Of a DNA stretch of 64,000 bases, positions 1 through 9,228 are shown in pieces. The notes beneath the pieces were generated by a model, which did not search any database, was not told the DNA's origin, and saw only the letters and a program-made list of their open reading frames with translations. The position numbers and the translations under genes were made by a program. The stretch is from Planctomycetota bacterium (lineage in GTDB: Bacteria > Planctomycetota > UBA11346): positions 365,906 through 429,905 of the forward strand of contig JADGDD010000003.1 in NCBI GenBank assembly GCA_016745075.1, written 5' to 3'. The first letter of the stretch is position 1. Each line of letters opens with the position of its first letter.

Positions 1-2640
1 CATTATTCGGTTTTCTCCAATGCGGTTTCTCGTCTCTGTGCTCTCATGACTGAAGGCGAACATCTTGCTGATGCTGCGTTGTTATATCCAGCTACGGCAG
101 TCATGTCAGATATGAGCCCTTCTGGACCTTTGGGAAATGCTGAAGCTGTGACTCGTTCGTACGAAAAATTGAATGGAATCATGGAGTGGAAGAAACCAAC
201 GGCGGGCTGGTTTGAAAATATCGGAGTAGATTATGATGTGGTCAACGAGAGCTCCGTTGCTGCTGCCGAAATTGCTGGAAACCGCATTCGTATTGGAACA
301 GAATGGTTTAGCTCGTTGGTATTGCCAGAATGTTCGTTGATTGAAGAAAATGCTTTCAGGAAAATATTGGCCTTTGCCAACAACGGTGGTCGTATTGTGG
401 TGACTGGGCAAACGCCCAACCTCAATGATGAAGATAAAGCCCTGTGGCAACATTGTTGTGATCAAGGGGCAATTGTATTTGCTGAAGATGAATCCTCATT
501 TGCCAAATCGATCAGACGGAGCGGCCGTGGGGTTGTCTGTGATCATGTAACCTTACATCGTCAGGAAGGAGATATGAACTGGCTTTTGGTGACTGCTGCG
601 AAAAGCATGGCGACCGAAGTGGACACATCTCCCAAAAAATGGTATGAACGAAAAGCGTATACTTTTGATCGGGAACGATACCAAGAACGTGTGAATGTTC
701 GTTTGCCTGAACAACAGTGCAGAGCCTACCAATACCATATATTTAGCGGTAAAATTGAAGAACTTCCCGTGGATGCAGACGGATCTGTTGCCGTAGGTTT
801 TGATTCTTGTCCAGCAACAGTTCTTTTTTGGTCCCACAGTGAACTGGCTTTCCCTTGTGAAAACAGAAATGTTTTTGCCGCTGGAAGCAAAAAAACAGCA
901 TTGACTGGTGACTGGCAGAGTGAGCTACTCCCGACGGCACAAAATGATTTTGATGACTTTGGCAATTGCTTCACAGAAGGTGGTTCTGTTCTAACTCACA
1001 AGCTGGAGTGGAGTGCCGGCGGAGACAGTACGAGTACCGCTTTTGCTGGATACGGAGTCAGAGGGCATTCTTTTGGCCCTGTTGATGGTGAAGCATCCTT
1101 GCCTGCTGTGCATTCAACATCTGTGGAGGCGTGGAAACCGGTTGAATATTCACTCTCCCGAGGAATTTGGAAAGATCCTATTTGCCAAGAATCGCAAGGC
1201 CCCAAAGGACATGTTCCAGAAGAATTCATCCATTTTGGTGGCTATGATCCAGGAGAGATGTTCCAATTTAAATGCTGTTTTGATTGGGACGGGGATGCAA
1301 ACATTTATTTAGCTATTGGTGCAGGCGCTAGCAAACAAGTGTGGTTGAACGGTGTGTTCATTGATGGTGAAGACAGTGGCTATCTGTGGATGGAACAATG
1401 TTCTCTAAAACAGGGTCAGAACGTTTTGGAATTCCGTTTGCGCAATGATAGCCAACATAACATTAATTTGCGCGCATTCTGGAGCATTGTTAAAGACCCA
1501 GTACTCTTTAAGAGACCTGAACGGATCATCAAAGATGAGAGCAAAGAAGCGGGTCGGGAATTGACCTTCTCTCACGTGTTACATTTAGAAGATATGCCCG
1601 AACAAGCAGAGATGCATGTTTTTGTTAGTGGTATTTGTCGCATACAGGTGAATGGCAAGGAAATTGGGCGGCAAGGTGGATTTGAACCTTATAAAATTGC
1701 ACCATCAGTCAAACCGTACGAGATCATCCCGTTTTTGAAAACGGGGCAAAATCTTATTGAAGTAATTGGCATTACTCAGACGAGTGGTTTTGATGTGTTG
1801 GTGGATGGCAAACTTGTTTATGCTGATGGTCGAGAGGCATTTTTTGTAACCGATAAAAACTGGTCTGTTGCAGGATTAGGAGAGAAGTTGGGGCCAGTTT
1901 GTATTTTACGAAATCAATACAAAGACCCGAATTGGATACATCTATGGAATCGCCCACACCCTTTACCGGAAAGCTCTTGGTTAGAAGGAGATCATTTTAA
2001 GGGCTCAGTATATCAGGTTTCACCATATGCGATTACTGCATCACAGGTTTTGGAAACCCTAGAATGGACTATTCCGCCAGGGGTGGAGAAAATGTTTATA
2101 CCACTTCTTTCAGAAGGGGAATTGAAGATAGAGGGAAGGTGTTTTCCTGTGCAACCTACACACAAAGAACTTCCATTGAATCGAACAGGGAAAAAGGCGT
2201 GTCGTGTAACATTAACGGTGCCAGCAGGTTTAAATAATTCCCGAGGTGGACATTTAGAAAACTTTATCCGCTACGATGTTGGTAAAGGTCTTATCGGGTT
2301 GGGAGATTGGGATGAATATGGGCTTGGTGCTTACTCTGGAGGCGTTCGTTATACGCAAGCGTTCGAGTGTGGAGAAGCAGGCAAGCAGGCCATTCTAGAT
2401 CTGGGGGATGTTCGGGGAAGTGTTGATGTTGTGGTGAATGGGACGCACTGCTCGACTCTTATTGCGGCCCCTTATCGTTGTGATATTTCACAGGCGATTC
2501 AGGCCGGAGCAAATAATCTGGAAATAACACTCTACAATACCTTAGCTTCTTACATTGAAGCAACCAGTCCAACTAATTATGTTTTCAAAGATCAAACCCG
2601 TTCTGGTCTCTACGGTCCAGTTCATGTGGAGTATGTGTAA
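1..2640 (+). CDS. Glycoside-hydrolase-like protein with GH2/GH106-type C-terminal beta-sandwich domains (5' truncated by window edge)
   Basis: The frame is open from base 1, so the true start lies outside the window; the first internal ATG is at 46. The N-terminal part reads SRLCALMTEG then ADAALLYP, a pattern I associate with large GH106/GH2-like glycosidases just after the catalytic barrel. The rest is a string of beta-sandwich, galactose-binding-like modules. Numbering from the ATG at 46, they are marked by VWLNG (about 434), IQVNG (about 537), FVTDKNW (about 598), and a C-terminal block with LDLGDV and VVVNG (about 785-800) ending in RSGLYGPVHVEY. This last block is typical of GH2-type sugar-binding domains. 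The role is probably degradation of plant or algal polysaccharide, which fits the sulfatase encoded convergently next to it. The catalytic residues would lie upstream and cannot be seen, so the family (GH106, GH2 or a relative) is inferred. Confidence 0.6.
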   Translation, partial: HYSVFSNAVSRLCALMTEGEHLADAALLYPATAVMSDMSPSGPLGNAEAVTRSYEKLNGIMEWKKPTAGWFENIGVDYDVVNESSVAAAEIAGNRIRIGTEWFSSLVLPECSLIEENAFRKILAFANNGGRIVVTGQTPNLNDEDKALWQHCCDQGAIVFAEDESSFAKSIRRSGRGVVCDHVTLHRQEGDMNWLLVTAAKSMATEVDTSPKKWYERKAYTFDRERYQERVNVRLPEQQCRAYQYHIFSGKIEELPVDADGSVAVGFDSCPATVLFWSHSELAFPCENRNVFAAGSKKTALTGDWQSELLPTAQNDFDDFGNCFTEGGSVLTHKLEWSAGGDSTSTAFAGYGVRGHSFGPVDGEASLPAVHSTSVEAWKPVEYSLSRGIWKDPICQESQGPKGHVPEEFIHFGGYDPGEMFQFKCCFDWDGDANIYLAIGAGASKQVWLNGVFIDGEDSGYLWMEQCSLKQGQNVLEFRLRNDSQHNINLRAFWSIVKDPVLFKRPERIIKDESKEAGRELTFSHVLHLEDMPEQAEMHVFVSGICRIQVNGKEIGRQGGFEPYKIAPSVKPYEIIPFLKTGQNLIEVIGITQTSGFDVLVDGKLVYADGREAFFVTDKNWSVAGLGEKLGPVCILRNQYKDPNWIHLWNRPHPLPESSWLEGDHFKGSVYQVSPYAITASQVLETLEWTIPPGVEKMFIPLLSEGELKIEGRCFPVQPTHKELPLNRTGKKACRVTLTVPAGLNNSRGGHLENFIRYDVGKGLIGLGDWDEYGLGAYSGGVRYTQAFECGEAGKQAILDLGDVRGSVDVVVNGTHCSTLIAAPYRCDISQAIQAGANNLEITLYNTLASYIEATSPTNYVFKDQTRSGLYGPVHVEYV

Positions 2641-2660
2641 GCAATTTTGTTGAGCATTCT

Positions 2661-2702
2661 GGTGTGGGGTCGTATTGAACATATTACATACGATACCCAC
2701 GC
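2661..2702. terminator. Hairpin between convergent genes, possible terminator
   Basis: GGTGTGGG (2661-2668) pairs with CCCACGCC (2695-2702, one G-U pair), and TCGTAT (2670-2675) pairs with ATACGA (2688-2693). A small internal loop separates the two stems and the loop is about 12 nt. It sits between two convergent genes (stops at 2640 and 2775), where a bidirectional terminator is expected. Neither side has a clean T-run, so intrinsic termination is uncertain. Confidence 0.35.
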
Positions 2703-2774
2703 CACCTTCTCTGAGTTAATTGCGGCTAAAATAGGCTACGTTTGTTTGCAGAAGGGTTCTCTATAAAAATGAGT

Positions 2775-4181
2775 TTACTGACAAATGCCCAAACCCATCC
2801 AGTTCAAAACATTACTTGGATCAATATCGGAATTTGTTTTATGCAAATTGAGTAATTGCCCATCTGTGAGATGTTCATGCTGCTCGTTTTGTAAATGTGC
2901 AATAAAACGTTTTCGCAAACGCGCTAGCAATGCACTGTTTTCAGAAAGGTCATGTTCATCAAGTGGGTCACAGCTTTTATCAAAGACCAATTCTTTACCA
3001 TCATCAGCAAAATACAGATACTTGTACCGACCATCATGAAAAAAGTGATTATTGTTAATTTGCCCATGTAAATCATCTCGGATAGAGTCCTGCTCCCCAT
3101 AGACCAGAGGTAAAATATTCTTACCCGTTACGTCATCAGGACAGGGAGCTCCTGCCAGTGCGCAAAAAGTTGGTAACAAATCAGCAAGTTCAATCAGCGC
3201 AGAAGTTTTTGCATTGCGCAGGGTTTGCATAGATTTTGGGAAACGCATAATAAATGGTAGACGGACTGAAGGGTCAAGCATACTCCCTTTGAAACATGTT
3301 CCGTAATCTCCGAGCATTTCTCCGTGGTCTGTTGTGAAAACAATAATGGTATTTTCCCATAGACCATTGCGCATGAGCGTACCAAATAGTCGGCTTAAAT
3401 GATGATCAACCCGAGTCACCATACCGTAATAGACACCGCGCATTTTTCGTTTTTCGACAGCATTCATGTGAGAAAAACTATTGCCGTTTTGAATGTCTTT
3501 GAGAGACCAAGGAAGTCTCTCATCCTGACACCATTCCGGCATTACTGGATCAGGAATATCCTCATTATCGTACATGCTGTAATATGGTTCATAAGTGACA
3601 TTTGGTGGATGCGGATCTAAAAGGGAAGTCCAGAGAAAAAATGGCCGTTCTTTTTCTCGGTCATCTAACCAGTCAATGCTCTCTTGAATGGCCCAACTTG
3701 TTGTGGAAAACTCTTCAGGAGCAGTGTGGAGCATTGGTGTCATTTCATTGGCACCAATAAGTGAGGGCGGTAGTTTACCATATTTACGCACTGCTGCTCG
3801 ACCTCTGGCTTTGTTTCCTCGGTACACTTCAAACCCAGCTTGAAAAGTTGGATCGGTATGCCAGTGAGTTTTACCCATTAAAGCCGTTTGATACCCTGCT
3901 TGAGTCATCAAACTTCCCAAAAAGTCGTTCCGATGACGTTCAATACGATGGTGAGCAGCAAAAGCTGGCATGCCATACTGATGAGATTGAATACCGGTAA
4001 TCATGGTTGTTCGTGCGGGAATACATACCGGACAATCGGTATAAGCTTGATCAAAAAGAATACCCTCTTTGGCGAGCATATCTAAATGAGGTGTTCGTTG
4101 GCATGGGTGGCCTGAACAGCCCAAAGCATCTGGGCGTTGTTGATCTGTGGTAATAAACAAGATATTTGGTTGTTCACTCAT
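2775..4181 (-). CDS. Sulfatase (Cys-type, formylglycine-dependent)
   Basis: A 468-residue sulfatase of the alkaline phosphatase superfamily, which hydrolyses sulfate esters, probably on sulfated polysaccharides. The N-terminus NILFITTDQQRPDALGCSG carries the first metal-binding segment (D13). The sulfatase signature CIPAR begins at C53, the residue that must be converted to formylglycine. TTDHGEMLGDYG (about 283-294) and a following K/R-rich segment are the second metal and substrate region. No signal peptide is visible, so the enzyme may be cytoplasmic or exported in another way. The ATG at 4181 has GGAG about 9 nt upstream on its strand. No dedicated formylglycine-generating enzyme is in the window: the FGE-like domain of the 17-19 kb kinase lacks a key cysteine. 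The gene is convergent with the glycosidase-like gene, a common polysaccharide-utilisation pairing in PVC bacteria. The substrate cannot be told. Confidence 0.93.
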   Translation of the reverse strand: MSEQPNILFITTDQQRPDALGCSGHPCQRTPHLDMLAKEGILFDQAYTDCPVCIPARTTMITGIQSHQYGMPAFAAHHRIERHRNDFLGSLMTQAGYQTALMGKTHWHTDPTFQAGFEVYRGNKARGRAAVRKYGKLPPSLIGANEMTPMLHTAPEEFSTTSWAIQESIDWLDDREKERPFFLWTSLLDPHPPNVTYEPYYSMYDNEDIPDPVMPEWCQDERLPWSLKDIQNGNSFSHMNAVEKRKMRGVYYGMVTRVDHHLSRLFGTLMRNGLWENTIIVFTTDHGEMLGDYGTCFKGSMLDPSVRLPFIMRFPKSMQTLRNAKTSALIELADLLPTFCALAGAPCPDDVTGKNILPLVYGEQDSIRDDLHGQINNNHFFHDGRYKYLYFADDGKELVFDKSCDPLDEHDLSENSALLARLRKRFIAHLQNEQHEHLTDGQLLNLHKTNSDIDPSNVLNWMGLGICQ

Positions 4182-4731
4182 GATAACTCTCCGTATTTGT
4201 GTACGAACAATCAGTACGCCGAGTCAGGCGTATGGCCGAATTGTATTTTCATAAATATTCTCACTTTGAGAAAAGTAAGAAAGCTTACCGTTCATTCTCA
4301 ATGTCACTTTTTGTTGTGGAGACTACATATTCTTCATGGAAACGGCAAGCTTTCCATGAAGGAGCTTCTGTTGCTAGACGAGGAGCTTTCCTCAAAAGAT
4401 TGATTAAGACAGGAAAAGTGTGTTCTGTTTTTTTGAAATATCCACTGATATAATGAACGGGAACTCAGCAATGGGGGTGGAGATGGCCGAGTGGACGTTC
4501 TTTTGTATCAATAGCCGTCTATTATTGTTGAGGAACAGAAGAAGCCTTCCGTCAAGACGATCAGACTTACGTCTCAGAAGATAACTTTTTGCTGTCAGTC
4601 ATACATCTTAATCGTGTTGGAATGGTTTGTATAGGTGTTCTTCAACGATATTTGTACACTTCATGATACGATACATTTTATGAAATTAGATCCCAGCATC
4701 TGGCTGGACGAATACATCTGTAGGAGCGCTT
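4182..4731. other. 550-bp intergenic region with a strong hairpin
   Basis: No convincing gene. It separates the sulfatase (minus) from the VOC gene (plus) and must hold both promoters. The main visible structure is the near-perfect inverted repeat at 4330-4363: arms TTCATGGAAA (4333-4342) and TTTCCATGAA (4351-4360), extended outward by C-G, T-G and T-A pairs, with an 8-nt loop. No T-run follows. A small CCAGC/GCTGG hairpin lies at 4693-4707, just before the ribosome-binding site of the next gene. A tRNA-like string near 4479 was rejected. Confidence 0.5.
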
Positions 4732-5103
4732 ATGTCACTATTTGTTCTCAAAGAACTTGTGTACTTTTGCCACAAGATGGAAGAAATGTTATTCTTCTAC
4801 ACAACGGTATTGGGCATGCAGCACTTAAACGCTAATATTGCGGAACATACAGGTAATTGGGTCGAACTTGGGTGCCCTGCTTTTAAATTATGTCTGCATG
4901 CAGCGGCAGAGCCTGACTGTAAACCGCGGACTAACAAAAACAAATTAATATTTCATACTATTAAGATAACAGATGCGCGTCAGCATTTAGCAGCGCAGGG
5001 TGTACCCATAGTCGAGAGTAAAACATGGCCATCAAAACACATTTTGGAAATGTATGACCCAGAAGGCAATTGTGTTCAGATCGCAGAGATGCGCTCAGAA
5101 TAA
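4732..5103 (+). CDS. VOC (glyoxalase/bleomycin-resistance) superfamily protein
   Basis: A 123-residue single-domain vicinal-oxygen-chelate protein. MSLFVLKELVYF then MLFFYTTVLGMQ is the first beta-alpha-beta module, ending in WVELGCPAFKLCLHAA. The second module ends in the family-typical MYDPEGNCVQIAE. VOC proteins form dimeric metal sites and act as glyoxalases, dioxygenases or resistance proteins; the specific reaction cannot be assigned. The ATG has AGGAG (about 4720-4725) at good spacing. It is a single gene, convergent with the FecR gene, whose stop is only 8 bp away. Cytoplasmic. Confidence 0.8.
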   Translation: MSLFVLKELVYFCHKMEEMLFFYTTVLGMQHLNANIAEHTGNWVELGCPAFKLCLHAAAEPDCKPRTNKNKLIFHTIKITDARQHLAAQGVPIVESKTWPSKHILEMYDPEGNCVQIAEMRSE

Positions 5104-5110
5104 CAGTTGT

Positions 5111-6445
5111 TTAATAGTTTTCTGTTACCCACATGCGTTCGATAATAAAATCAGTGTTATGATACGTGTGCAAAGTTAAACGCATACACTGGGTCTCTGG
5201 TTCTGTTGGTGTTAGATAATCTGGGTCATTACTGAAATCGGTAAAATGTTCGAGCGGTATGCTAACGGTCTGCCATGTATCGGGTTGCCACGTTGTTGAT
5301 TGCCGTGTTTTGTATGTATAACGCCAAGAATTATGTTTGTTGGTGGATAAACGTAGATTGATAAAGGCATGTTTTTGATGTTTAAAAGTCAGATGGAGAA
5401 CCATGTCTGAACGTATTGGGAATAATGGTTTGTTGGTAGCAGTATCGAGCAGATTTATAACGCGGTGATTCTCATAATCAAGATTATGGCGTTCATGTAA
5501 GGGTTGGTGTAAGAGACTGGCCCCTGTTGCACCATAGGGTAAGACGGCATTGGTGCTAGTGTGTAAATCTACGAAAGGGCTTTCATGAGAAAACTCTTCT
5601 AAGAAAATGGTGTTTCCACGAAAGAGTTGCGTTTGTTCAGCAGAGATGTGGCCAAGCGCATGAAGTGTTTTGTGGTCGGCACGTATTGTTTCATTGGCGC
5701 GCACGGTTTGTTGACCATACTCCGTTGTACATTCAACAGTGCCTTCTTGCATGATGAGAAGACTCTCGTTTTGTTCTGCAAGAATAGTAAAGCGAGTTCC
5801 TAGCACTTTTGTTTGCATATGAGATGTGGTGATAATAAGTGGTCGTTCATGCAGTTGTGGTAATACGTCGGCTTCAAGGAGGCCATATTTCAAAATAATG
5901 CCTTGCTGTGTGTCAGAGTTTTTCCAAGTAACCATGGCGGGCCCGTTAATAACAATGCGCGTACGGTCAGCGTGGAATAATTCAACTGAACTTTGGGAAG
6001 CAATATTGAGGCTATCTCCATTATGCAGCACGCTCTCAAAGGAGAGGGTGCTGCTACTCTGATCATGAATGAGACTTGCTGTACCGTGTACGCGGCTGAT
6101 CGTTGCAATGGGGTCTGGTTGTAACAAGAAAAAGGTGAGACTCAGTAGCACAAGCGCTGCAATGGCAAAGAGTACTGAGGTCCGTGAAAACAATATTATG
6201 GAAGTTGGTGAGTCATCCGTCGGAAGAACCGGTGTTTGAAAAGACTCTTCTGCCCGCAAACATTTGGTGATTTCACCCATCTGTTTCACTACATGGACAT
6301 AACAGAGTCGGTGCTCTTCACTACGGGTGAGCATCTCTTCAATCTCTTCCACTTCACTATCACTACAGTCTTCTGCAAAGTAGCGTAGCAGTAAAGCGGT
6401 GAAATCATGCATCTCTTCATCCATAGCTGTATCGTGGGCGTTCAT
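5111..6445 (-). CDS. FecR-family anti-sigma/transmembrane regulator with C-terminal extension
   Basis: A 444-residue protein cotranscribed with the ECF sigma gene (4-nt ATGA overlap). Residues about 1-75 form a cytoplasmic, acidic sigma-binding-like region. A transmembrane helix lies at about 85-107 (LFAIAALVLLSLTFFLL). It is followed by a periplasmic FecR domain: SRVHGTASLIHD, LHNGDSL, then TKVLGTRFTILAE and MQEGTVEC, the usual 'GTxF...V.EG.V' signature. The part from about 280 to 444 is a separate beta-rich domain (VLHLTFKH, INLRLSTNKHNSW), like the LamG-like tails on many PVC FecR proteins. Inferred role: sequester the sigma factor at the membrane and release it when an outer-membrane or extracellular signal is sensed. 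No TonB-dependent receptor is visible nearby, so the signal is unknown. Confidence 0.85.
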   Translation of the reverse strand: MNAHDTAMDEEMHDFTALLLRYFAEDCSDSEVEEIEEMLTRSEEHRLCYVHVVKQMGEITKCLRAEESFQTPVLPTDDSPTSIILFSRTSVLFAIAALVLLSLTFFLLQPDPIATISRVHGTASLIHDQSSSTLSFESVLHNGDSLNIASQSSVELFHADRTRIVINGPAMVTWKNSDTQQGIILKYGLLEADVLPQLHERPLIITTSHMQTKVLGTRFTILAEQNESLLIMQEGTVECTTEYGQQTVRANETIRADHKTLHALGHISAEQTQLFRGNTIFLEEFSHESPFVDLHTSTNAVLPYGATGASLLHQPLHERHNLDYENHRVINLLDTATNKPLFPIRSDMVLHLTFKHQKHAFINLRLSTNKHNSWRYTYKTRQSTTWQPDTWQTVSIPLEHFTDFSNDPDYLTPTEPETQCMRLTLHTYHNTDFIIERMWVTENY

Positions 6446-6981
6446 GCAGGTTCTCCCTGTAGTAACTTCCCATTGACGCAGGTTTCTAATTTTCTATGGG
6501 TTTTGGTCAAAGAAGCATTGGCACTGGTCAGTTTAAGCCCCATTGCATCTGCCAAATCTTGTCCTGTAAGCCCATCAAAGTAGCGATGTTGAATAATCTG
6601 CCGAGCCTTAGGTGCTAAGTGGGTGAGGCAATCTCGCAAAGCAGCAATTCGTGTTGTTTCAGGGTGGGCATCGTCCTGTTGCCACGTTTCTTCCAATAAG
6701 TCCATCACTTCAGAAGAAATCTTCTTGGTTTTCTGTCGTTTAATCTTCTTCACCGCGTTCAGAGCTTCAAAGCGAGCAATTTGTCGTGCCCACGGAGCAA
6801 ACCCCTCTATATCAGTCAACTGCTCACTCTTACGCATTACCACCAGCAGCACATCTTGCAGAATATCCTCAGTCGCATGAAAATCACTGACAATGGCATA
6901 CACATAACCAAACAACATCCCCCAGCACTCCATAAAGCGCTGCACCACCTGTTCCTGTCTTTCTTGCTGCTCCATATCCAT
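6442..6981 (-). CDS. ECF RNA polymerase sigma-70 factor (Verrucomicrobia/Planctomycetes type)
   Basis: About 179 residues. Region 2 is seen in VVQRFMECWGMLFGYVYAIVSDFHATEDILQDVLLVVMRK; the 'DxEDILQDV' stretch is the usual core-binding motif, and WARQIARFEALNAVKK is region 2.4. Region 4 is LAPKARQIIQHRYFDGLTGQDLADAMGL with a recognition helix in TSANASLTKTHRKL. The reading frame extends to a TTG at 7020, but ATG codons at 6981 and 6975 are better starts for the family; I chose 6981 without strong ribosome-binding-site support. The downstream FecR gene overlaps by 4 nt, so the two are translationally coupled. Probably autoregulated, as is common for such pairs. Divergent from the unknown gene starting at 7211. 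Confidence 0.9.
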   Translation of the reverse strand: MDMEQQERQEQVVQRFMECWGMLFGYVYAIVSDFHATEDILQDVLLVVMRKSEQLTDIEGFAPWARQIARFEALNAVKKIKRQKTKKISSEVMDLLEETWQQDDAHPETTRIAALRDCLTHLAPKARQIIQHRYFDGLTGQDLADAMGLKLTSANASLTKTHRKLETCVNGKLLQGEPA

Positions 6982-7210
6982 TATACTCTTAAACGTCCCC
7001 GTCTCGCAATAACTAACCAAAATATTTGAAAGAAGAAGAGATGGTTGGAGGTGTTTGGAGAAGGTATTAGATAAAGAGTATGACAGACAGGAGGAAGTGG
7101 TTATTGATAAAAACGCACTGGCATTAATCTTTCTTCAGCAGATGATGGGTGTCGATTGTTTCGGAAGAAAGGAAACAGAATAATGCTAATTCGGGTATAA
7201 GGGGCTATGA

Positions 7211-9115
7211 ATGGAAGATGATAATAAAAAGAGTAGTGAAACGCGACAAGTACTTAGACGAAGAGGCGGTGGAGAGAGGAAAGCACGTCGAAGGGAAAAG
7301 AAGGCCGCGCGTAGGAAGATGTTTAAGAATGTACTCGGAGTTCTAGCGGCTCTGTTTTTAACTGCTGCTACATGGTTTGTATCTGACCTCGCGTCTATGG
7401 ATGAAGAGGAGGCGATGGCGTACTTGGATGAAGTTATCTTAAAGGATATACCTTTGAATGGATTGAGTACCATTGCTCTGGTGGGAGTGGCAGAAGATAA
7501 CGAAACTGAGGACTCGGTTCGAAAAAGAATCGTAAATTTTTTGATGCATCAGGATGATATTGTTATCACTGATGTCTTTGGTGACCCTTTTGAGTTATTT
7601 GTTACGATAGTTACAGAAAGGTCTGACTTGAATTCAATTAGAGGATATGAGGAGTTGTATTTATGGTTACTGGATAATGCTCAAGGGAAATCGATAGAGA
7701 AATTATTGACTCATGCCAGCCAGAATATAACGATAGAAGAAAGACTTATTCTGTTGGGTGTTTTTAGGGAAAGTCGGGACTCAAGTGCTTTAGACTTTGC
7801 GCGTGAGCAGATTGTATCGGGCGATTCTCTACTAAAATTTGAGGCGGCGCGAGTTATTGGCTCATGTGGGTCTGTAGATAATACAGAAGAGTTACAAGCT
7901 TATGTCAATGAATGCATAAGTGGTTCAGTAAGCGATATAGTTAAAGCGTGGGGTCTAATAAGTTTAGCACATTTGGATGTTCAATTAGCAAAGCAGACTT
8001 TGCCTGCGCAGGATCACATTAAATCTTCGGTGATGTCAATGGTTCATCATCTGGTAAATGCGTTGTCTGGAGATGAACGGAGTTCTCTTCTCTTATTTCA
8101 GTTATTGAGGAGAAGTAGTTCGGAGGATGAACATGAGGATGTTGTTGCATGGAATAAGCAGACAAAAGAATTCCTTATTGATGCACTTCTGTTTGTCGAT
8201 TCAGAGATAGGAGACGAATTATTGAGGGGTTGGGTAGAGGTAGCGGTGAGTGGAGATGAGTTTAATGTGGGCAATGAGCGATCTCGGTTTGCGGTTTTAC
8301 GTCACTTATGCATGGAGGTACCAGAGAAACTGCAAGATCGGAAAATGGGATATGGTCAGTGTTACAGTATCCCTTTTGTGGGTATGTCATTGGTGTCAAC
8401 ACGCTTTGTTCCAATTAGAGTTGCGCACTTGGAAGCACTGGTTCGACCAGAAGCTCCTTTACGATCAGCTACAAATGAGGAATACGTCAAATTATTTGCT
8501 CCGCAACAAACAGGGATGATGATCAAAGATCTTAACTGTAAATATGAAGCTCTCGTAGAAAATGAAATGTTTTCATTACCCCGTTTAAGTAAAGGGAATC
8601 ATGTTATTTTTGATGAATTATTTGCATGTCCAATCTTGTACTCGTCGACAAAAATGCCAGATCAGTTACTGGCAGAGTTATTGCAAATAGAAAAAGTAAT
8701 GTTGTCTATAGATAATATTTATGTTGAGTATAAAGGGTATAGATTGGCAGGCTTTGATGCGCATCGAGAGGAGTGTTCCTTAGCGTTACTCAGGCTGTCT
8801 TTAGGTTGTGAATATATGCGGTTGCTGGGAGGTCTTGTCTATTTTCTTGATGGTCTCGATATTGCAGATTCGTACAAAGACAAAACGCAGAGTTTTGCGA
8901 GAAGGTTGTTTGAATATATGAATGATATGCAGGAATCTTTATCGCAAGAATTGGTGGACAATCCCTTGTATGATTGGCATGCCGTAATGTTAGACGGCTT
9001 AGGCTTACAGAAAGATATCAAAAAACGCCTTTCTTTATCTGCCTTGCTCAAAGAATATGATTTAACCATACGTGAAAAAATAAGTATAGGGCCTCATATC
9101 AGGGTAGGCAAATGA
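7211..9115 (+). CDS. Membrane-anchored protein of unknown function, alpha-helical (HEAT-like)
   Basis: 634 residues, not recognised as a known family. The N-terminus (about 1-37) is very basic, with runs of Arg and Lys, followed by one transmembrane helix at about 38-58 (VLGVLAALFLTAATWFV), so the bulk is probably outside the cytoplasm. Residues about 90-290 are helical with HEAT-like elements such as LKFEAARVIGSCGS. The remaining part (about 300-634) shows no known motif. The ATG follows GGGG/AAGGGG about 8 nt upstream. It is transcribed away from the ECF sigma/FecR operon across a 190-229 bp gap, so it could be a target of that sigma factor, but no promoter evidence supports this. A weak hairpin terminator follows. 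Confidence 0.75.
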   Translation: MEDDNKKSSETRQVLRRRGGGERKARRREKKAARRKMFKNVLGVLAALFLTAATWFVSDLASMDEEEAMAYLDEVILKDIPLNGLSTIALVGVAEDNETEDSVRKRIVNFLMHQDDIVITDVFGDPFELFVTIVTERSDLNSIRGYEELYLWLLDNAQGKSIEKLLTHASQNITIEERLILLGVFRESRDSSALDFAREQIVSGDSLLKFEAARVIGSCGSVDNTEELQAYVNECISGSVSDIVKAWGLISLAHLDVQLAKQTLPAQDHIKSSVMSMVHHLVNALSGDERSSLLLFQLLRRSSSEDEHEDVVAWNKQTKEFLIDALLFVDSEIGDELLRGWVEVAVSGDEFNVGNERSRFAVLRHLCMEVPEKLQDRKMGYGQCYSIPFVGMSLVSTRFVPIRVAHLEALVRPEAPLRSATNEEYVKLFAPQQTGMMIKDLNCKYEALVENEMFSLPRLSKGNHVIFDELFACPILYSSTKMPDQLLAELLQIEKVMLSIDNIYVEYKGYRLAGFDAHREECSLALLRLSLGCEYMRLLGGLVYFLDGLDIADSYKDKTQSFARRLFEYMNDMQESLSQELVDNPLYDWHAVMLDGLGLQKDIKKRLSLSALLKEYDLTIREKISIGPHIRVGK

Positions 9116-9167
9116 CGAGAATGATAACTGGACTACAGGATGGAAGGGCATTGAGGTGTTGTTGATT

Positions 9168-9197
9168 TTCGGGTAGACAGTATCTACCGAATATTTA
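9168..9197. terminator. Probable bidirectional terminator hairpin between convergent genes
   Basis: TTCGG-G-TAGA (9168-9177) pairs with TCTACCGAA (9183-9191) with one bulged G. It is flanked by T-rich sequence on both strands (GATTTT before, TATTTA after). It lies in the gap between the unknown gene (stop at 9115) and the nitrilase-family gene (stop at 9229 on the minus strand). Confidence 0.45.
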
Positions 9198-9228
9198 CCT
9201 CATATTAGTGTCCATCCGTGGCTTAGAA

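Noticed and set aside
4479..4495. GGAGATGGCCGAGTGG, like the 5' end and D-arm of tRNA-Ser
   Set aside because: No anticodon arm, T-loop or matching acceptor strand follows; a chance or relic match only.
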